A DNA stretch of 64,000 nucleotides, from assembly GCA_964464175.1 (NCBI GenBank), contig CAYXFD010000012.1, positions 24,253-88,252 on the forward strand, written 5' to 3'. This DNA comes from CAYXFD01 sp964464175 (GTDB taxonomy: Bacteria > Cloacimonadota > Cloacimonadia > Cloacimonadales > JAJBBL01). Below the pieces are notes generated by a model, which saw only the letters and a list, made by a program, of their open reading frames with translations, ran no database searches and was not told the origin of the DNA. This document shows, piece by piece, positions 18,214 to 27,612 of the stretch. Every line of letters starts with the position of its first letter. Position 1 is the stretch's first letter. A program made the position numbers and the translations under genes.

Positions 18214-18385
18214 CGCAATATAGCTAATTATCACTGACTAACAACTATTCTCAGAGAACACTCTCTTCCAGTTCCTACAATTCCTGGGGCTTACCTTTTG
18301 TTTAATTTTCCCTGAGAATGCTAACCGATACGGGATACTCTGATCACCCCTCACGCATTTCTGATAATCTATCTCCGGTGAATCC

Positions 18386-19090
18386 TTACTGAATTATCTG
18401 AGGATTAGTCTGCCGGGAGGGTGATACATATTGATCACCGGGTAGATTATCGACAATCAGCCTGATCGTGGGAGCTTCATTATTGGGATCAATAAGAATC
18501 AGCAGCGAATACAACTCCCCCTTTTCAAAATAACTCCGATAATAGAATTTCTCGCCTCCACGCTCAACCATCAGGGAGTAGAATCCTTCTTCCAGAAACT
18601 CATAACTGCTGGCTTTCTCTTCTCCGGCAAAAACTCTGTCTGACATAGATGCATTACTGATTGTAACCGTGATTTTATCCTCAAAAAATGGATCTTTGAA
18701 AACCCTCACTCCGCTCATTCCTTTATTGATTACTTTCGGGGTAGTTGCAGGGAAATAATCAACTTTACTATCGTTGCCGTACAGGATTACCGTATTGAGT
18801 GAATCGACAGAAAAACCTATATTCGGAATATCTTCAGTTGTGGAACTATCTATACTGATATGGATATTTTTTGTCGATCTTCCATGAGTTAATATGAAGT
18901 ACTCACTGCTCATTCCATAAGGAAGTTCATAGGGTATTTTGTAGTCATTTATTGTGATAATAAGAGGATCATTATATGCAGTCAAATTAAGCAATCTTAA
19001 CTCGGTCTGCTTTCTCCGGTAGTTAACCAGCACCGATACTACTGCTGCTAAAATCAGAAGCAGTAAAAGGGTGTAAATTATCTTTTTCAT
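18386..19090 (-). CDS. Hypothetical anchored protein, DUF4397-like
   Basis: A 234-residue protein with an N-terminal membrane segment (MKKIIYTLLLLLILAAVVSVLV) and a beta-rich extracytoplasmic part. The spacing of strands (LLNLTAYNDPLIITINDYKIPY, then VRVFKDPF, FLEEGFYSLMV, LLILIDPN) is reminiscent of DUF4397 domains, but I cannot confirm it. It lies 75 bases downstream of rodA on the same strand and may be the last gene of the cell-shape operon. No catalytic motif is visible. Confidence 0.6.
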   Translation of the reverse strand: MKKIIYTLLLLLILAAVVSVLVNYRRKQTELRLLNLTAYNDPLIITINDYKIPYELPYGMSSEYFILTHGRSTKNIHISIDSSTTEDIPNIGFSVDSLNTVILYGNDSKVDYFPATTPKVINKGMSGVRVFKDPFFEDKITVTISNASMSDRVFAGEEKASSYEFLEEGFYSLMVERGGEKFYYRSYFEKGELYSLLILIDPNNEAPTIRLIVDNLPGDQYVSPSRQTNPQIIQ

Positions 19091-19165
19091 CTTCCGAACC
19101 TGCGGCTGTCACTCTCTGTTATTTTTCTCAATGATAATTAGTATGCTTGAATGCATTAGAAAAAC

Positions 19166-20395
19166 TCAACGGATGAAACTCTTTTCTGTTAAATATTTCA
19201 TGATAATCCCCACAGCAGCAGTGTTTGTTACCAGACTGGATCCTCCGTAACTGACGAAGGGAAGAGGAAGGCCTGTGGTAGGAAAGATTCCCAGATTAAT
19301 CGCAATATTTATAACCGTCTGGGCCGCGATCATTACTATGATTCCCATAATGACCAATCTCTGTTCTTTATCGCTGATCGAATTCAAGGTTTTGATCAGT
19401 CTGATAATAAAGAAATAGAAGATCAGAATCAAGAGCATAGAACCCAAAAATCCGAACTCTTCTGCGATTACGGAAAAAACGAAATCGGTGTGTCTCTCCG
19501 GGAGAAAATTCAGATTCTTCTGCGTACCTTCCAGAAAACCCTTACCCTGCAACATCCCAGAACCAATAGCGATCCTTGATTGGATTGCCTGATAACCTGC
19601 ACCCAAAGGGTCACGAGTTGGATCAAGAAAGCTGAGTATCCGGTTTTGCTGATATTCTTTAAGGCCATTCCAGAGGAAAGGGACCATAAAGAAGATGAAA
19701 GTATTGATAACTCCGGCAAAGCATAGTGCTATCCAGGATAAGTTTTGTTTATAGAGAACGAAGAGGAGTAAAAGAATAAATATGATAAAGGCAGGAATAT
19801 AGAATGATGATACTATTGCCACAAAGGGGCTCAGAGATAACACAAGCCAATAGTCTGAGAGATCGGATAAAGCTAAGACACCAAATATAATTGCTCCGAA
19901 GATTACTGCTGAGCCCAGATCGGGTTGAATAAGTAAGAGCAGAATAGGGGGGATACCGATAAGAACGGTGCGGATAATGATCTGAAAATCCGTAATATAA
20001 GGTTTAGCAATTGCCTTTGCCAAGAGCAGGATTGTTGTCAGCTTCGCGATCTCAGCCGGTTGAATCTGTAAGGGTCCGATTATTATCCATCTGGTCGCTC
20101 CCTTAATTTGGGGCATGGAAAGCACGACTATCAACATCAGGATGTTGATAAGATAAGCAGGCAAAATCATTACTTCGAAAAGAGGATACGGAGTTATCAG
20201 GATAACAGCAAAGATGATCAGACTGATAATGATCCAGCTTAATTGTTTAAGATATTCGTTACTGGTATGTCTTTCATCTCCGATTTGAAAGGTGAGAGCC
20301 GAATAAACCACGACTACTCCGATCAACATTAAGAGCAGCATGGTTATGAACAGCCACCAATCATAATAGCGTAATCTCTTCTTTATCTCAAACAT
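19166..20395 (-). CDS. rodA: Rod-shape SEDS glycosyltransferase RodA
   Basis: RodA polymerises lipid II glycan strands in the elongasome with PBP2. The 409-residue protein has about ten membrane segments. Conserved SEDS blocks are GATRWIIIGPLQIQPAEIAKL near 113-133, LIQPDLGSAVIF near 155-166, YQAIQSRIAIGSGMLQGKG near 270-290, LPERHTDFVFSVIAEEFG near 298-315 and GLPLPFVSYGGSSLV near 378-392. The operon position after the PBP2 gene (42 bases) favours RodA over FtsW. Start ATG with a weak AGGAT upstream. Confidence 0.94.
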   Translation of the reverse strand: MFEIKKRLRYYDWWLFITMLLLMLIGVVVVYSALTFQIGDERHTSNEYLKQLSWIIISLIIFAVILITPYPLFEVMILPAYLINILMLIVVLSMPQIKGATRWIIIGPLQIQPAEIAKLTTILLLAKAIAKPYITDFQIIIRTVLIGIPPILLLLIQPDLGSAVIFGAIIFGVLALSDLSDYWLVLSLSPFVAIVSSFYIPAFIIFILLLLFVLYKQNLSWIALCFAGVINTFIFFMVPFLWNGLKEYQQNRILSFLDPTRDPLGAGYQAIQSRIAIGSGMLQGKGFLEGTQKNLNFLPERHTDFVFSVIAEEFGFLGSMLLILIFYFFIIRLIKTLNSISDKEQRLVIMGIIVMIAAQTVINIAINLGIFPTTGLPLPFVSYGGSSLVTNTAAVGIIMKYLTEKSFIR

Positions 20396-20437
20396 TTATA
20401 TAGATCCTGTTTCCGGATTGAAAACCACTGAAAAAGA

Positions 20438-22243
20438 TCACGGATAGTGAATTTCGTCATGCTTGTAAGCTAAATTATTAAAGGAACGGATGTTATCCTG
20501 ATAATACCTGATGATCTTTCCTGCTAAAGGTGCGGCAAAACTACCACCCGTTCCGGGATAATTCTCAATCAGCACAACAATAGCTATCTCCGCTTCATTC
20601 CATCCGGCATAACCGGCAAACCAGACATGAGGGTCACTGCCGGCAGGATTCTGGGCAGTACCTGTTTTACCATAGACGTGAGCCCCTCTTACTCTTGCTC
20701 CTGACCCGGTACCTCCGCTTTCATTTACAGCCCTGAAAAGGCTGTTCTGAATCAGTGACAGAGTTTCCGGTTTTATGGTAAGTTGTTTTTTTGTATCATT
20801 ATTCTTCCCTGTTTTGTCCTCGCTTCCGGAATCAATGAGACGGGAAAACAGAAAAGGCTGTTTCCATTCTCCATCATTGGCGAGCGCATTATAAAAAGCT
20901 CCGATTTGCAAAGGTGAAAGTAACACCTCTCCTTGTCCGATTACCAGATTTATTTTATGCCCGGTGATCAAAGCTCTTGAGCCTAAGCGATCAACATACC
21001 ACTCTTCGGAAGGGAAGAATCCCCTCCGCTCATTAGGTAGATCGATCCCGGTCCTCGCAACAAGGTAATTATCAACTACAAAACGTTCAAGCAACGGTAA
21101 TTCCAGCAATAAAGAGAGATCATAGAAATAAACATTGCAGGAGTGTTTGATGGCATCAGAGAGGTCAAGAACTCCATGACCTGTTTCATGCCAGCAATTG
21201 AACTGCCGGTTACCATAACGGAAACTACCGGTACAACGGGTCATTTTTGTGTCCGGTTGAATAATACTATTATCAAGACTGACAGCTGTGATTACCGTTT
21301 TAAAAGTGGAAGCCGGAGGATAAGAAGCCATAGCTATTCTATCCATCAGCGGGAAAGAGGGATCTACTACTAAATTAGCCCAGTACTCCCGGCCTACTGA
21401 GCGGGAAAAAACATTGAGATCGAAAACCGGGCGGCTGACATAAGAGAGAACTCCGCCTTTCTTTGTGTCGAGAATCAATACGGCGCCATTATATTCATCA
21501 GGAAAGACTGATTCGATATATTCCTGCAACTTCAGATCTATGGTCAGGATCAGATCAGAACCATTAATCGCAGGCTTATCAAGATCATCCTTAAAAAACT
21601 GGAGATTTCTGCCTGAGGCATCGACCTGAATAATTCTATAACCGTTTTCTCCTCTCAGATACTCTTCATATTGTTTCTCCAGACCTGTTTTTCCGATCTG
21701 ACAATTGATGGTATATCCCCGTTCCTTGAATTCTTCATACTCGGGACGGTTTATTTTGCTGATATAGCCGGTAAAATGATTATTGATACTATAATGTCTT
21801 GTCTGCTCGGTCTTAAAGAGGAGAGAGGGGTATTTCTCCAGATGCTCGGATATTTCAACAACCTTTTGAAATTCCAGGTTTTGACAGAGCAGGTGTTCCT
21901 GGTATGCCCGGAACCGGTTTCGGTAGAGAAGGTCTTTTAAATCATCTTCTGTTACCGGCAAATGGCTGCTGACAAATTCTGCAACTTCAGTGATGTTTTT
22001 TACTTTAGCAGGAAGGATGTAAAGATTGGTTGAAGGCTTATTGACAGCAATCGGGCGAAAGTGCCTGTCGAAAATTTCCCCTCTGATAGGGAAGACAGTC
22101 TGTACCCGGACGAAGTTATACTCGGCAATTCTTTGGTATTTCTCACCTTCCAGGATTTGAAAACGGAAGAGAAAGATAAGCAATAGCAGAAAGGGAGTCA
22201 GAAAACCATAGCAAATAAGATTGTTCTTTTTCTCTTTAGACAT
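20438..22243 (-). CDS. mrdA: Penicillin-binding protein 2 (peptidoglycan transpeptidase)
   Basis: PBP2 crosslinks peptidoglycan during elongation. The 601-residue protein has an N-terminal membrane anchor (residues about 10-26), a pedestal domain, and a transpeptidase domain with the three catalytic motifs: STFK with Ser near 311, SCN near 370 (HSCNVYFYDL), and KTGTAQ near 526. The ATG at 22243 overlaps the end of mreD by 8 bases and has AAAGG upstream. It lies between mreD and rodA, the standard order for this operon. Confidence 0.95.
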   Translation of the reverse strand: MSKEKKNNLICYGFLTPFLLLLIFLFRFQILEGEKYQRIAEYNFVRVQTVFPIRGEIFDRHFRPIAVNKPSTNLYILPAKVKNITEVAEFVSSHLPVTEDDLKDLLYRNRFRAYQEHLLCQNLEFQKVVEISEHLEKYPSLLFKTEQTRHYSINNHFTGYISKINRPEYEEFKERGYTINCQIGKTGLEKQYEEYLRGENGYRIIQVDASGRNLQFFKDDLDKPAINGSDLILTIDLKLQEYIESVFPDEYNGAVLILDTKKGGVLSYVSRPVFDLNVFSRSVGREYWANLVVDPSFPLMDRIAMASYPPASTFKTVITAVSLDNSIIQPDTKMTRCTGSFRYGNRQFNCWHETGHGVLDLSDAIKHSCNVYFYDLSLLLELPLLERFVVDNYLVARTGIDLPNERRGFFPSEEWYVDRLGSRALITGHKINLVIGQGEVLLSPLQIGAFYNALANDGEWKQPFLFSRLIDSGSEDKTGKNNDTKKQLTIKPETLSLIQNSLFRAVNESGGTGSGARVRGAHVYGKTGTAQNPAGSDPHVWFAGYAGWNEAEIAIVVLIENYPGTGGSFAAPLAGKIIRYYQDNIRSFNNLAYKHDEIHYP

Positions 22244-22721
22244 CAATAACTACCTTTAATCTCTGAACAACGGAGAGGAGCATGAGCGTGATGAGGGTAA
22301 TGAAACTGTTGTATAAAAGTTCTAATGGTAGAAGACTTAACCGGAGCATTTCGAAGCGGAAAATTACTCCCCTTAGCAAAAATAATGGTATGAGATAGAT
22401 AAGATTGATCAGAAGCAAACTGATCGATAAAAGCCCCAGTTTATCCTTAGTTACGGAAGTATGATAGTGATTCACGATATAGGAGATAACAAGTAATAGG
22501 ATTGTATTCACCCCTAACAGATAAGGATTAAGAACATCAAAAGCCAGTCCGCATAAGAGTGTGATTGATGCAGATTCAACCGGTTTTAGATTCATGCTGA
22601 TGAAGATAATATAAGCGAGAAGAAAGAAAGGGGTAGTATCCAATATCGCTAATCTTGGAGCTATCAGGATCTGAAAATAGAGAACAAGAATTGTCCCGAA
22701 TATATACTTGAGCAATCTCAC
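22236..22721 (-). CDS. mreD: Rod-shape-determining protein MreD
   Basis: A 161-residue very hydrophobic protein with about five membrane segments, of the low-conservation MreD family, which links MreC to RodA/PBP2. The identification rests on size, hydropathy, the PVESASITLLCGLAFDVLNPYLLGVNTILL stretch (family-like GLLxDxxxP..LG) and its position before the PBP2 gene. GTG start; its start overlaps the preceding stop as GTGA, which suggests translational coupling. Confidence 0.85.
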   Translation of the reverse strand: MRLLKYIFGTILVLYFQILIAPRLAILDTTPFFLLAYIIFISMNLKPVESASITLLCGLAFDVLNPYLLGVNTILLLVISYIVNHYHTSVTKDKLGLLSISLLLINLIYLIPLFLLRGVIFRFEMLRLSLLPLELLYNSFITLITLMLLSVVQRLKVVIDV

Positions 22722-23416
22722 CGGTTTTCCTCTGCTCTAACCAGACAAATCGGGGTTAACTCATCACCCTGACCCTGAGGATTATCACGCATAATCTCTT
22801 CCAGAAGTTTTCGGCCAATGCCCTTACTGCAGCCAATTACCCAGGAGCCGCCGATATCATTGATATCCATTATCGCTGTCTCATGTCCGGTCTCCCGCTT
22901 TATTCTTTCAGAAACTCCATCCGGATTCAGCGGTCCTTTGATAACACAGCGATTATAGGGGGGGACCGGAGATGTATGGGCAGCATCAATAAGAGCTGCC
23001 TGTTTTCCGGCAATCCGGTAGAAATCTCCCTTTCTGCCTATCAATTTCCCCAGAAATGAAACAAGCGCAGCAAAGAGGATCCTTAAATGCCCCGTCTCTT
23101 CAATGGCACACTGCATACTGGTAGGTGATCTTAGTCCGATCCCGTAATTTACTTTCCCCACAAACCGCCACAAAATGGATGCGAGAAATCCGACTTTGAT
23201 ATCCTCTTCGGCAATAGCCCTTCCCTGCGTTATTGCCAAGGGACTTTCACTGATCACTATGATGTCATTCTTCCTGATTATTCCGCTTGTGTATTTTTTT
23301 ACTATTTCTAAAATGTCTTCCCCGGGAGCGAGGATCTCTGTCCGGACCGGCAGGCGGTAATAGCTCTTACCCCCAATTATAACGGGATTATTGATCGTTT
23401 TAGTAGTTCTATTCAT
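22718..23416 (-). CDS. F420-0:gamma-glutamyl ligase-like protein inside the mre operon
   Basis: A 232-residue protein resembling the CofE/FbiB N-terminal fold (coenzyme F420-0 glutamate ligase family). Supporting stretches are LPVRTEILAPGEDILEIV near 20-37, KNDIIVISESPLAITQGR near 46-63 (family: DGDVVVVTSKIVSxAEGR), and GCSKGIGRKLLEEIM near the end. I place the start at the ATG at 23416, which overlaps mreC by 8 bases with AAGGA upstream, rather than at 23476. The gene is overlapped on both sides by mreC and mreD, so it is part of the shape operon. No other F420 gene is present; a peptidoglycan-related ligase role is possible but unproven. Confidence 0.7.
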   Translation of the reverse strand: MNRTTKTINNPVIIGGKSYYRLPVRTEILAPGEDILEIVKKYTSGIIRKNDIIVISESPLAITQGRAIAEEDIKVGFLASILWRFVGKVNYGIGLRSPTSMQCAIEETGHLRILFAALVSFLGKLIGRKGDFYRIAGKQAALIDAAHTSPVPPYNRCVIKGPLNPDGVSERIKRETGHETAIMDINDIGGSWVIGCSKGIGRKLLEEIMRDNPQGQGDELTPICLVRAEENR

Positions 23417-24200
23417 CGGGTAGTTCCTTTTTAAAATAGAGTACAATGACCTGTTCCAGATCGTTGATATTGGCATGGGAAGTTATCTCTGCTTTCATAT
23501 ATACATCCTCAGGGGTTTTAATCAGCCTGGTTACTGTCCCTACCGGATAACCCCGGGGGAAAAAAGTCGAGACACTGGAGGTGACTATTTTATCTCCCAC
23601 ATTTACCTGTGCTCCGGTTCGGATCATATTCATATACATTCTGCCATAGACATCAGATTCCAGCAAACCCTGGACATTAGTTTTGGCAGTGATAACCCCT
23701 AATTTGAACTGGGGATTGCTTATTGGAAGAACTACGGCATGGTGGGGGTAAACTGTGAGAATTTTTCCCACAACCCCATGTTCTGAGATTACAGGATAAT
23801 TGACTTCGATATTATCCTTTCTCCCCTTGTCGATAATCAGGGTTCTTTCTGTTCTGCTGCCACGGTGAGCTATCACTGATGAAATTTTGAAGCTCTGTGG
23901 TTTAGTCGTTTCCCAGAGAAAATCTTCTTGTATCTGGATTATTCTCTGCAGGGTATGCAGATCTTCCTCTAAGGAATTTGCGGTTATTATCTTTTCGGCT
24001 AATTTTTCTGCTAATTCGCGGTTTCGTTTTCTGATATGAAAGATCTCTTCAACACGATTCAAAGAAGAGAGTAAAGGGTAATAGATTGTGCTCCCTAAAA
24101 AATTTGCTTTCCGGAGTCTTTGCTCATTATTCCCGATAAGCAGAATCAAGCTTATTAACAGATATGTTAACCACAACAGCTTCTCACGGGAAAGACGCAT
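23409..24200 (-). CDS. mreC: Rod-shape-determining protein MreC
   Basis: MreC is a periplasmic scaffold of the elongasome. The 263-residue protein has an N-terminal membrane segment (LLWLTYLLISLILLIG), a coiled-coil segment at about 45-90 (RNRELAEKLAEKIITANSLEEDL), and then the two beta-barrel domain with SVIAHRGSRTERTLIIDKGRKDNI near 105-128 and NVQGLLESDVYGRMYM near 175-190. It follows mreB with a one-base TAATG overlap and runs into the F420-ligase-like gene. Confidence 0.93.
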   Translation of the reverse strand: MRLSREKLLWLTYLLISLILLIGNNEQRLRKANFLGSTIYYPLLSSLNRVEEIFHIRKRNRELAEKLAEKIITANSLEEDLHTLQRIIQIQEDFLWETTKPQSFKISSVIAHRGSRTERTLIIDKGRKDNIEVNYPVISEHGVVGKILTVYPHHAVVLPISNPQFKLGVITAKTNVQGLLESDVYGRMYMNMIRTGAQVNVGDKIVTSSVSTFFPRGYPVGTVTRLIKTPEDVYMKAEITSHANINDLEQVIVLYFKKELPDE

Positions 24201-25237
24201 TATTCATCAATCTTTTTGATTAAGACATTGCGATAACGTTCCAGATTATCCAGGATCATGCCGCTTCCTTTGACAACGCAGGTCAAAGGTTCGGTTACTA
24301 CGTGTACCGGCAGATCAACAGCTTCCATTATCTTGCGGTCTAAACCTCGCAGTTTAGCTCCGCCCCCTGTCAGGATAATACCTCGCATAGCTATGTCGGC
24401 AGACAGTTCGGGAGCTGTTTTTTCGAAAAGTCTCTTCACGGCATCAATCATTGTGGCAATAGTTTCAGAGATTGCCTCTCTGATATCCTCAGAAGTGATT
24501 TTGACCGTAACAGGATAACCGGTGATGATATCCCTTCCGCTTACATCCATGGTCAATTCTTCATCAAGAGGGTAAGCTGAACCTATTTCATTCTTTATTC
24601 TTTCTGCCGTTAAGAGTCCCACAAAAAGATTATTCTTCTTCCTCAGAAAATTGATGACGTCGGAATCCATCTTATCACCACCTACTCTGATTGAATTGTG
24701 GATCACAATATGCGAGAGGGAAATCACTGCTATCTCACTCGTTCCGCCCCCAATGTCCATGACCAGATTACCGAAAGGTTTTTCGATCGGCAGCTCAGCA
24801 CCAATAGCAGCAGCAATCGGTTCTGAGACTAAGTGTACTTCCCGGGCTCCGGCATGCAGGACACTATCCCTGACTGCCCGTTTTTCTACTTCGGTTATTC
24901 CCGAAGGTACCGAAACAATAACCCGCGGTTTGATCAATAATCTCTTTTTTTGTGCTCTGAGGATCAGATTTTTCAACATAAGCTCGGTTATCTGAAAATC
25001 AGCAATAACACCATCTTTCAATGGTTTAATGACCCTTACTTCTTGCGGGTTTTTGCCCAGCATCTCCTTGGCAGGTTCCCCGATAGCGAGTATCTTCTTT
25101 GTCTCGTTTGAAACTGCCACTACGGAGGGTTCATCTATAACAATACCACAACCCTTTCTATAGACCAGTGTATTGGCAGTACCCAAATCTATGGCAATGT
25201 CGTTCGTAAAAAAATCCGACAGATTGAAAAAGAACAT
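24200..25237 (-). CDS. mreB: Rod-shape actin homologue MreB
   Basis: MreB polymerises into membrane-associated filaments that steer cell-wall synthesis. The 345-residue protein starts with a short amphipathic segment (MFFFNLSDFF), then IAIDLGTANTLVY (phosphate-1 loop), VIADFQITELMLK, VMDIGGGTSEIAVISL (phosphate-2) near 160-175 and ILTGGGAKLRGLD (adenosine motif) near 288-300. GGGGGAT precedes the ATG. First gene of the operon; an inverted repeat lies in its leader. Confidence 0.96.
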   Translation of the reverse strand: MFFFNLSDFFTNDIAIDLGTANTLVYRKGCGIVIDEPSVVAVSNETKKILAIGEPAKEMLGKNPQEVRVIKPLKDGVIADFQITELMLKNLILRAQKKRLLIKPRVIVSVPSGITEVEKRAVRDSVLHAGAREVHLVSEPIAAAIGAELPIEKPFGNLVMDIGGGTSEIAVISLSHIVIHNSIRVGGDKMDSDVINFLRKKNNLFVGLLTAERIKNEIGSAYPLDEELTMDVSGRDIITGYPVTVKITSEDIREAISETIATMIDAVKRLFEKTAPELSADIAMRGIILTGGGAKLRGLDRKIMEAVDLPVHVVTEPLTCVVKGSGMILDNLERYRNVLIKKIDE

Positions 25238-25269
25238 TTATCCCCCTATTCTTCCGAGACGGAACTGAT

Positions 25270-25319
25270 CATAGAGTGTCTTAACTGTTTATGATTTATG
25301 ACAAATATAACACTCTATG
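25270..25319. promoter_or_regulatory. 10-bp perfect inverted repeat in the mreB leader
   Basis: CATAGAGTGT (25270-25279) and ACACTCTATG (25310-25319) are perfect complements separated by 30 bases, 33 bases upstream of the mreB start. It could be an operator pair or a leader hairpin. A related GGAGTGTA lies slightly further upstream. Confidence 0.45.
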
Positions 25320-25753
25320 CCGTTTCTTGCTTTAGTGAAACATTTTTTTACACTCCATATTGTCAAGAGTTTTAAGCGTCTGGCTCAAAGTAGTAAACTG
25401 ATTCTGAATCAAACAAGCTCATTTATTAAGAAACATCTAAGACATATCAGAGAGTAACTCCTCAGTCGGCAGTAACTGTCCCTGTAATTTATCTCTGGTA
25501 AAATATGGATATGAGAAGATAAGCTGAAAAGAAAACTGAAGCTTAAATCTCGTATTGGGCGAGTAGTTTTCCAGCTTAAGTTGTTTTGTTTTGGCTTTTT
25601 ATCCCATTTCATCTTACTTTTGGCTTTTCAACCGATTATTTGACCTCCCTTTTTCGGGAAATTTGACGGTTATAGTTGGTCATGTTGACTATTAACTTGA
25701 CAGATAATGAGTCTGATCAGTTTTTATTTCAAAAAAAGAAAGGGGTTGGTATA

Positions 25754-25794
25754 ATGTTCATTACCGGTCTGAGTACATAATGACTGAGCATTAA
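25754..25794 (+). CDS. Possible leader peptides upstream of the ABC-F gene
   Basis: An 8-codon frame (MFITGLST, 25754-25780) has GAAAGGGG eight bases upstream of its ATG. Its TAA overlaps the ATG of a second frame (MTEH, 25780-25794) as TAATG. ACTGAGC within this stretch is complementary to GCTCAGT near 25828-25834. Leader peptides with alternative hairpins regulate several antibiotic-responsive ABC-F genes, so attenuation is possible. The frames are so short that chance occurrence is likely. Confidence 0.3.
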
Positions 25795-25893
25795 AAAAAC
25801 TCCATTTTATCTTTCCTTATATCCCGGCTCAGTTGTTGCTGTGCAGTAATTACCCGCTCATACAATTCCAAAAATCACCAGAAAGGAGCCGTT

Positions 25894-27504
25894 ATGCAGT
25901 TTATCCATTTGAACAACATATCATATTGTTACGAAAACCAATTCCAACCGGTATTCCAAAACGTCGCTTTTGCTATTGCTGCCGGAGAGAGAATCGCTCT
26001 GATCGGCAGCAACGGTTCCGGTAAGACGACTCTTATCCGGATAGTAATGGAGGAGTTGAGAGATTACCGAGGGAATATCTTTTATCCCCTAGAAAAACCT
26101 GTTATCGGTTATCTACCTCAAGACACAACACTGTTCTCCGGTCAAACGGTACGGAAGGAGTTATTAGCAGGCCGGCAGGATATTTTTGGGATAATCATTC
26201 AACTTGAGAGGTTAATGGAATATAATAGTCTGTCGGAAAAGGATGGTCTTAGGGTTGCTGAGTTATGGGAAGAGTTTCACCGCCTGAAGGGAAACGATTA
26301 TCTCACGAGAATCGACACGATCATGGCAGAGATAAAAATGACCGGTTTAGCAGCAGTTAACTGTCAGGATATCTCCGAAGGAGAGAAAACACGATTACAG
26401 CTTGGCAAACTGCTGGTTAAGGATCCCGAGATACTGATCCTTGATGAGCCGACAAATCATCTTGATCTGGAAAATATGCTCTGGCTGGAGAAATGGCTGA
26501 GCGAATTTCCGGGGGCGGTGTTGATAGTTTCCCACGATAGGGTTTTTCTCAATCACGTTGCGACAAAAGTTGTGGAGTTAAAGAGGGGAGAGGCAACAAT
26601 CAGAGCCGGTAATTACGAGGTTTTCACTGAAAATAAAGAAATGGATGAGGCTCATTGCCTGGTTCAGTACCGGGAAAGAAACAAGCTTATTTCCCAGCTT
26701 CAGCAAGCAGCCAGAAAAAGAAGGCAATGGGCGAGTAGTTTTCAACCTGATACTAAGACTGAGGGAGGAGGCAAAGTCTTTGAGTCGATCTTTAATCCCG
26801 TCAGAACAATGCATCAGCAAGCAAAGAATATCGAAATGAGAATTGAGATGCTGCAGAATAGATATCCAATAGAAAAACCCTGGAAGGATAAAGAGAGAAA
26901 GATAAAATTCAGTGACTCCGGGCTCTCTTCGGCAATACTGGTAAGCTGCAGTGAGTTGGGAAAATCCTATGGTGATAAAATTGTCTTCAAAAATCTCTAT
27001 TTCTATGCGGGAAAGGGTGAAAAAATCTGGCTTTCGGGAGTTAACGGCAGCGGTAAAACCTCTCTGATAAGAATTCTTGCCGGTATTGACCGGGATTATC
27101 AAGGTGAACTGACTTACGGGCAAAGAGTGCGATGCGGTTTTTTTGATCAGGCTTTGAGCCAGCTGCCACTCTCACTTACACCATTACAGTACACGGAAGA
27201 AGAGGGTAAAGATGAGCAGGAGCTTCGCACATTATTTGGCTGTCTCGGACTCCAAACTGAGACAGTTAAGAGGAGGATCTCGACCCTCTCCTGGGGAGAA
27301 CGGACGAAAACTCAATTAGTGAAACTCCTTTCTGCTGATTACAATCTGCTCTTACTGGATGAACCGACCAATCATCTTGATATAGCTTCCAGACAAATGC
27401 TCGAAGAAGCCTTAAGAGCTTACACCGGGACGGTTATCTTTGTTTCTCACGACCGGGCTTTTATTTCTCATCTGGCAACCCGGGAATTCTCAATGAATAA
27501 ATAG
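25894..27504 (+). CDS. ABC-F family ATP-binding protein
   Basis: A soluble twin-ATPase of 536 residues without membrane segments, the ABC-F class that acts on ribosomes. The first cassette has GSNGSGKTT near 42-50, signature ISEGEKTRLQLGKLL near 165, and LILDEPTNHLD near 180-190. A charged linker follows (about residues 230-335). The second cassette has SGVNGSGKTS near 380, LSWGERTKTQLVKLL near 465 and LLLDEPTNHLD near 485. Both signatures deviate from LSGGE (SEGE and SWGE). Whether it is a housekeeping factor or an antibiotic-resistance type cannot be told from sequence alone. AAAGGAG lies before the ATG. Confidence 0.88.
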   Translation: MQFIHLNNISYCYENQFQPVFQNVAFAIAAGERIALIGSNGSGKTTLIRIVMEELRDYRGNIFYPLEKPVIGYLPQDTTLFSGQTVRKELLAGRQDIFGIIIQLERLMEYNSLSEKDGLRVAELWEEFHRLKGNDYLTRIDTIMAEIKMTGLAAVNCQDISEGEKTRLQLGKLLVKDPEILILDEPTNHLDLENMLWLEKWLSEFPGAVLIVSHDRVFLNHVATKVVELKRGEATIRAGNYEVFTENKEMDEAHCLVQYRERNKLISQLQQAARKRRQWASSFQPDTKTEGGGKVFESIFNPVRTMHQQAKNIEMRIEMLQNRYPIEKPWKDKERKIKFSDSGLSSAILVSCSELGKSYGDKIVFKNLYFYAGKGEKIWLSGVNGSGKTSLIRILAGIDRDYQGELTYGQRVRCGFFDQALSQLPLSLTPLQYTEEEGKDEQELRTLFGCLGLQTETVKRRISTLSWGERTKTQLVKLLSADYNLLLLDEPTNHLDIASRQMLEEALRAYTGTVIFVSHDRAFISHLATREFSMNK

Positions 27505-27612
27505 CCGGTTGTCAGACTAAACTATGAGGTTATCTAAGTTATCAGCTGACCTGGAGTTCCGGATGCTAAAAAAGATACTGCTTGCCAAGTGATTATCAAA
27601 TCTACAGATTAG

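Larger units (their letters stand above)
25238..25893. other. Divergent region between mreB and the ABC-F gene
   Basis: About 650 bases without a protein gene of normal size. It holds the mreB leader with its inverted repeat (25270-25319) and, near the other end, two very short overlapping reading frames in front of the ABC-F gene (25754-25794), both listed separately. TTGACA-like boxes occur at 25685 and 25697 but have no well-spaced -10. Confidence 0.5.
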
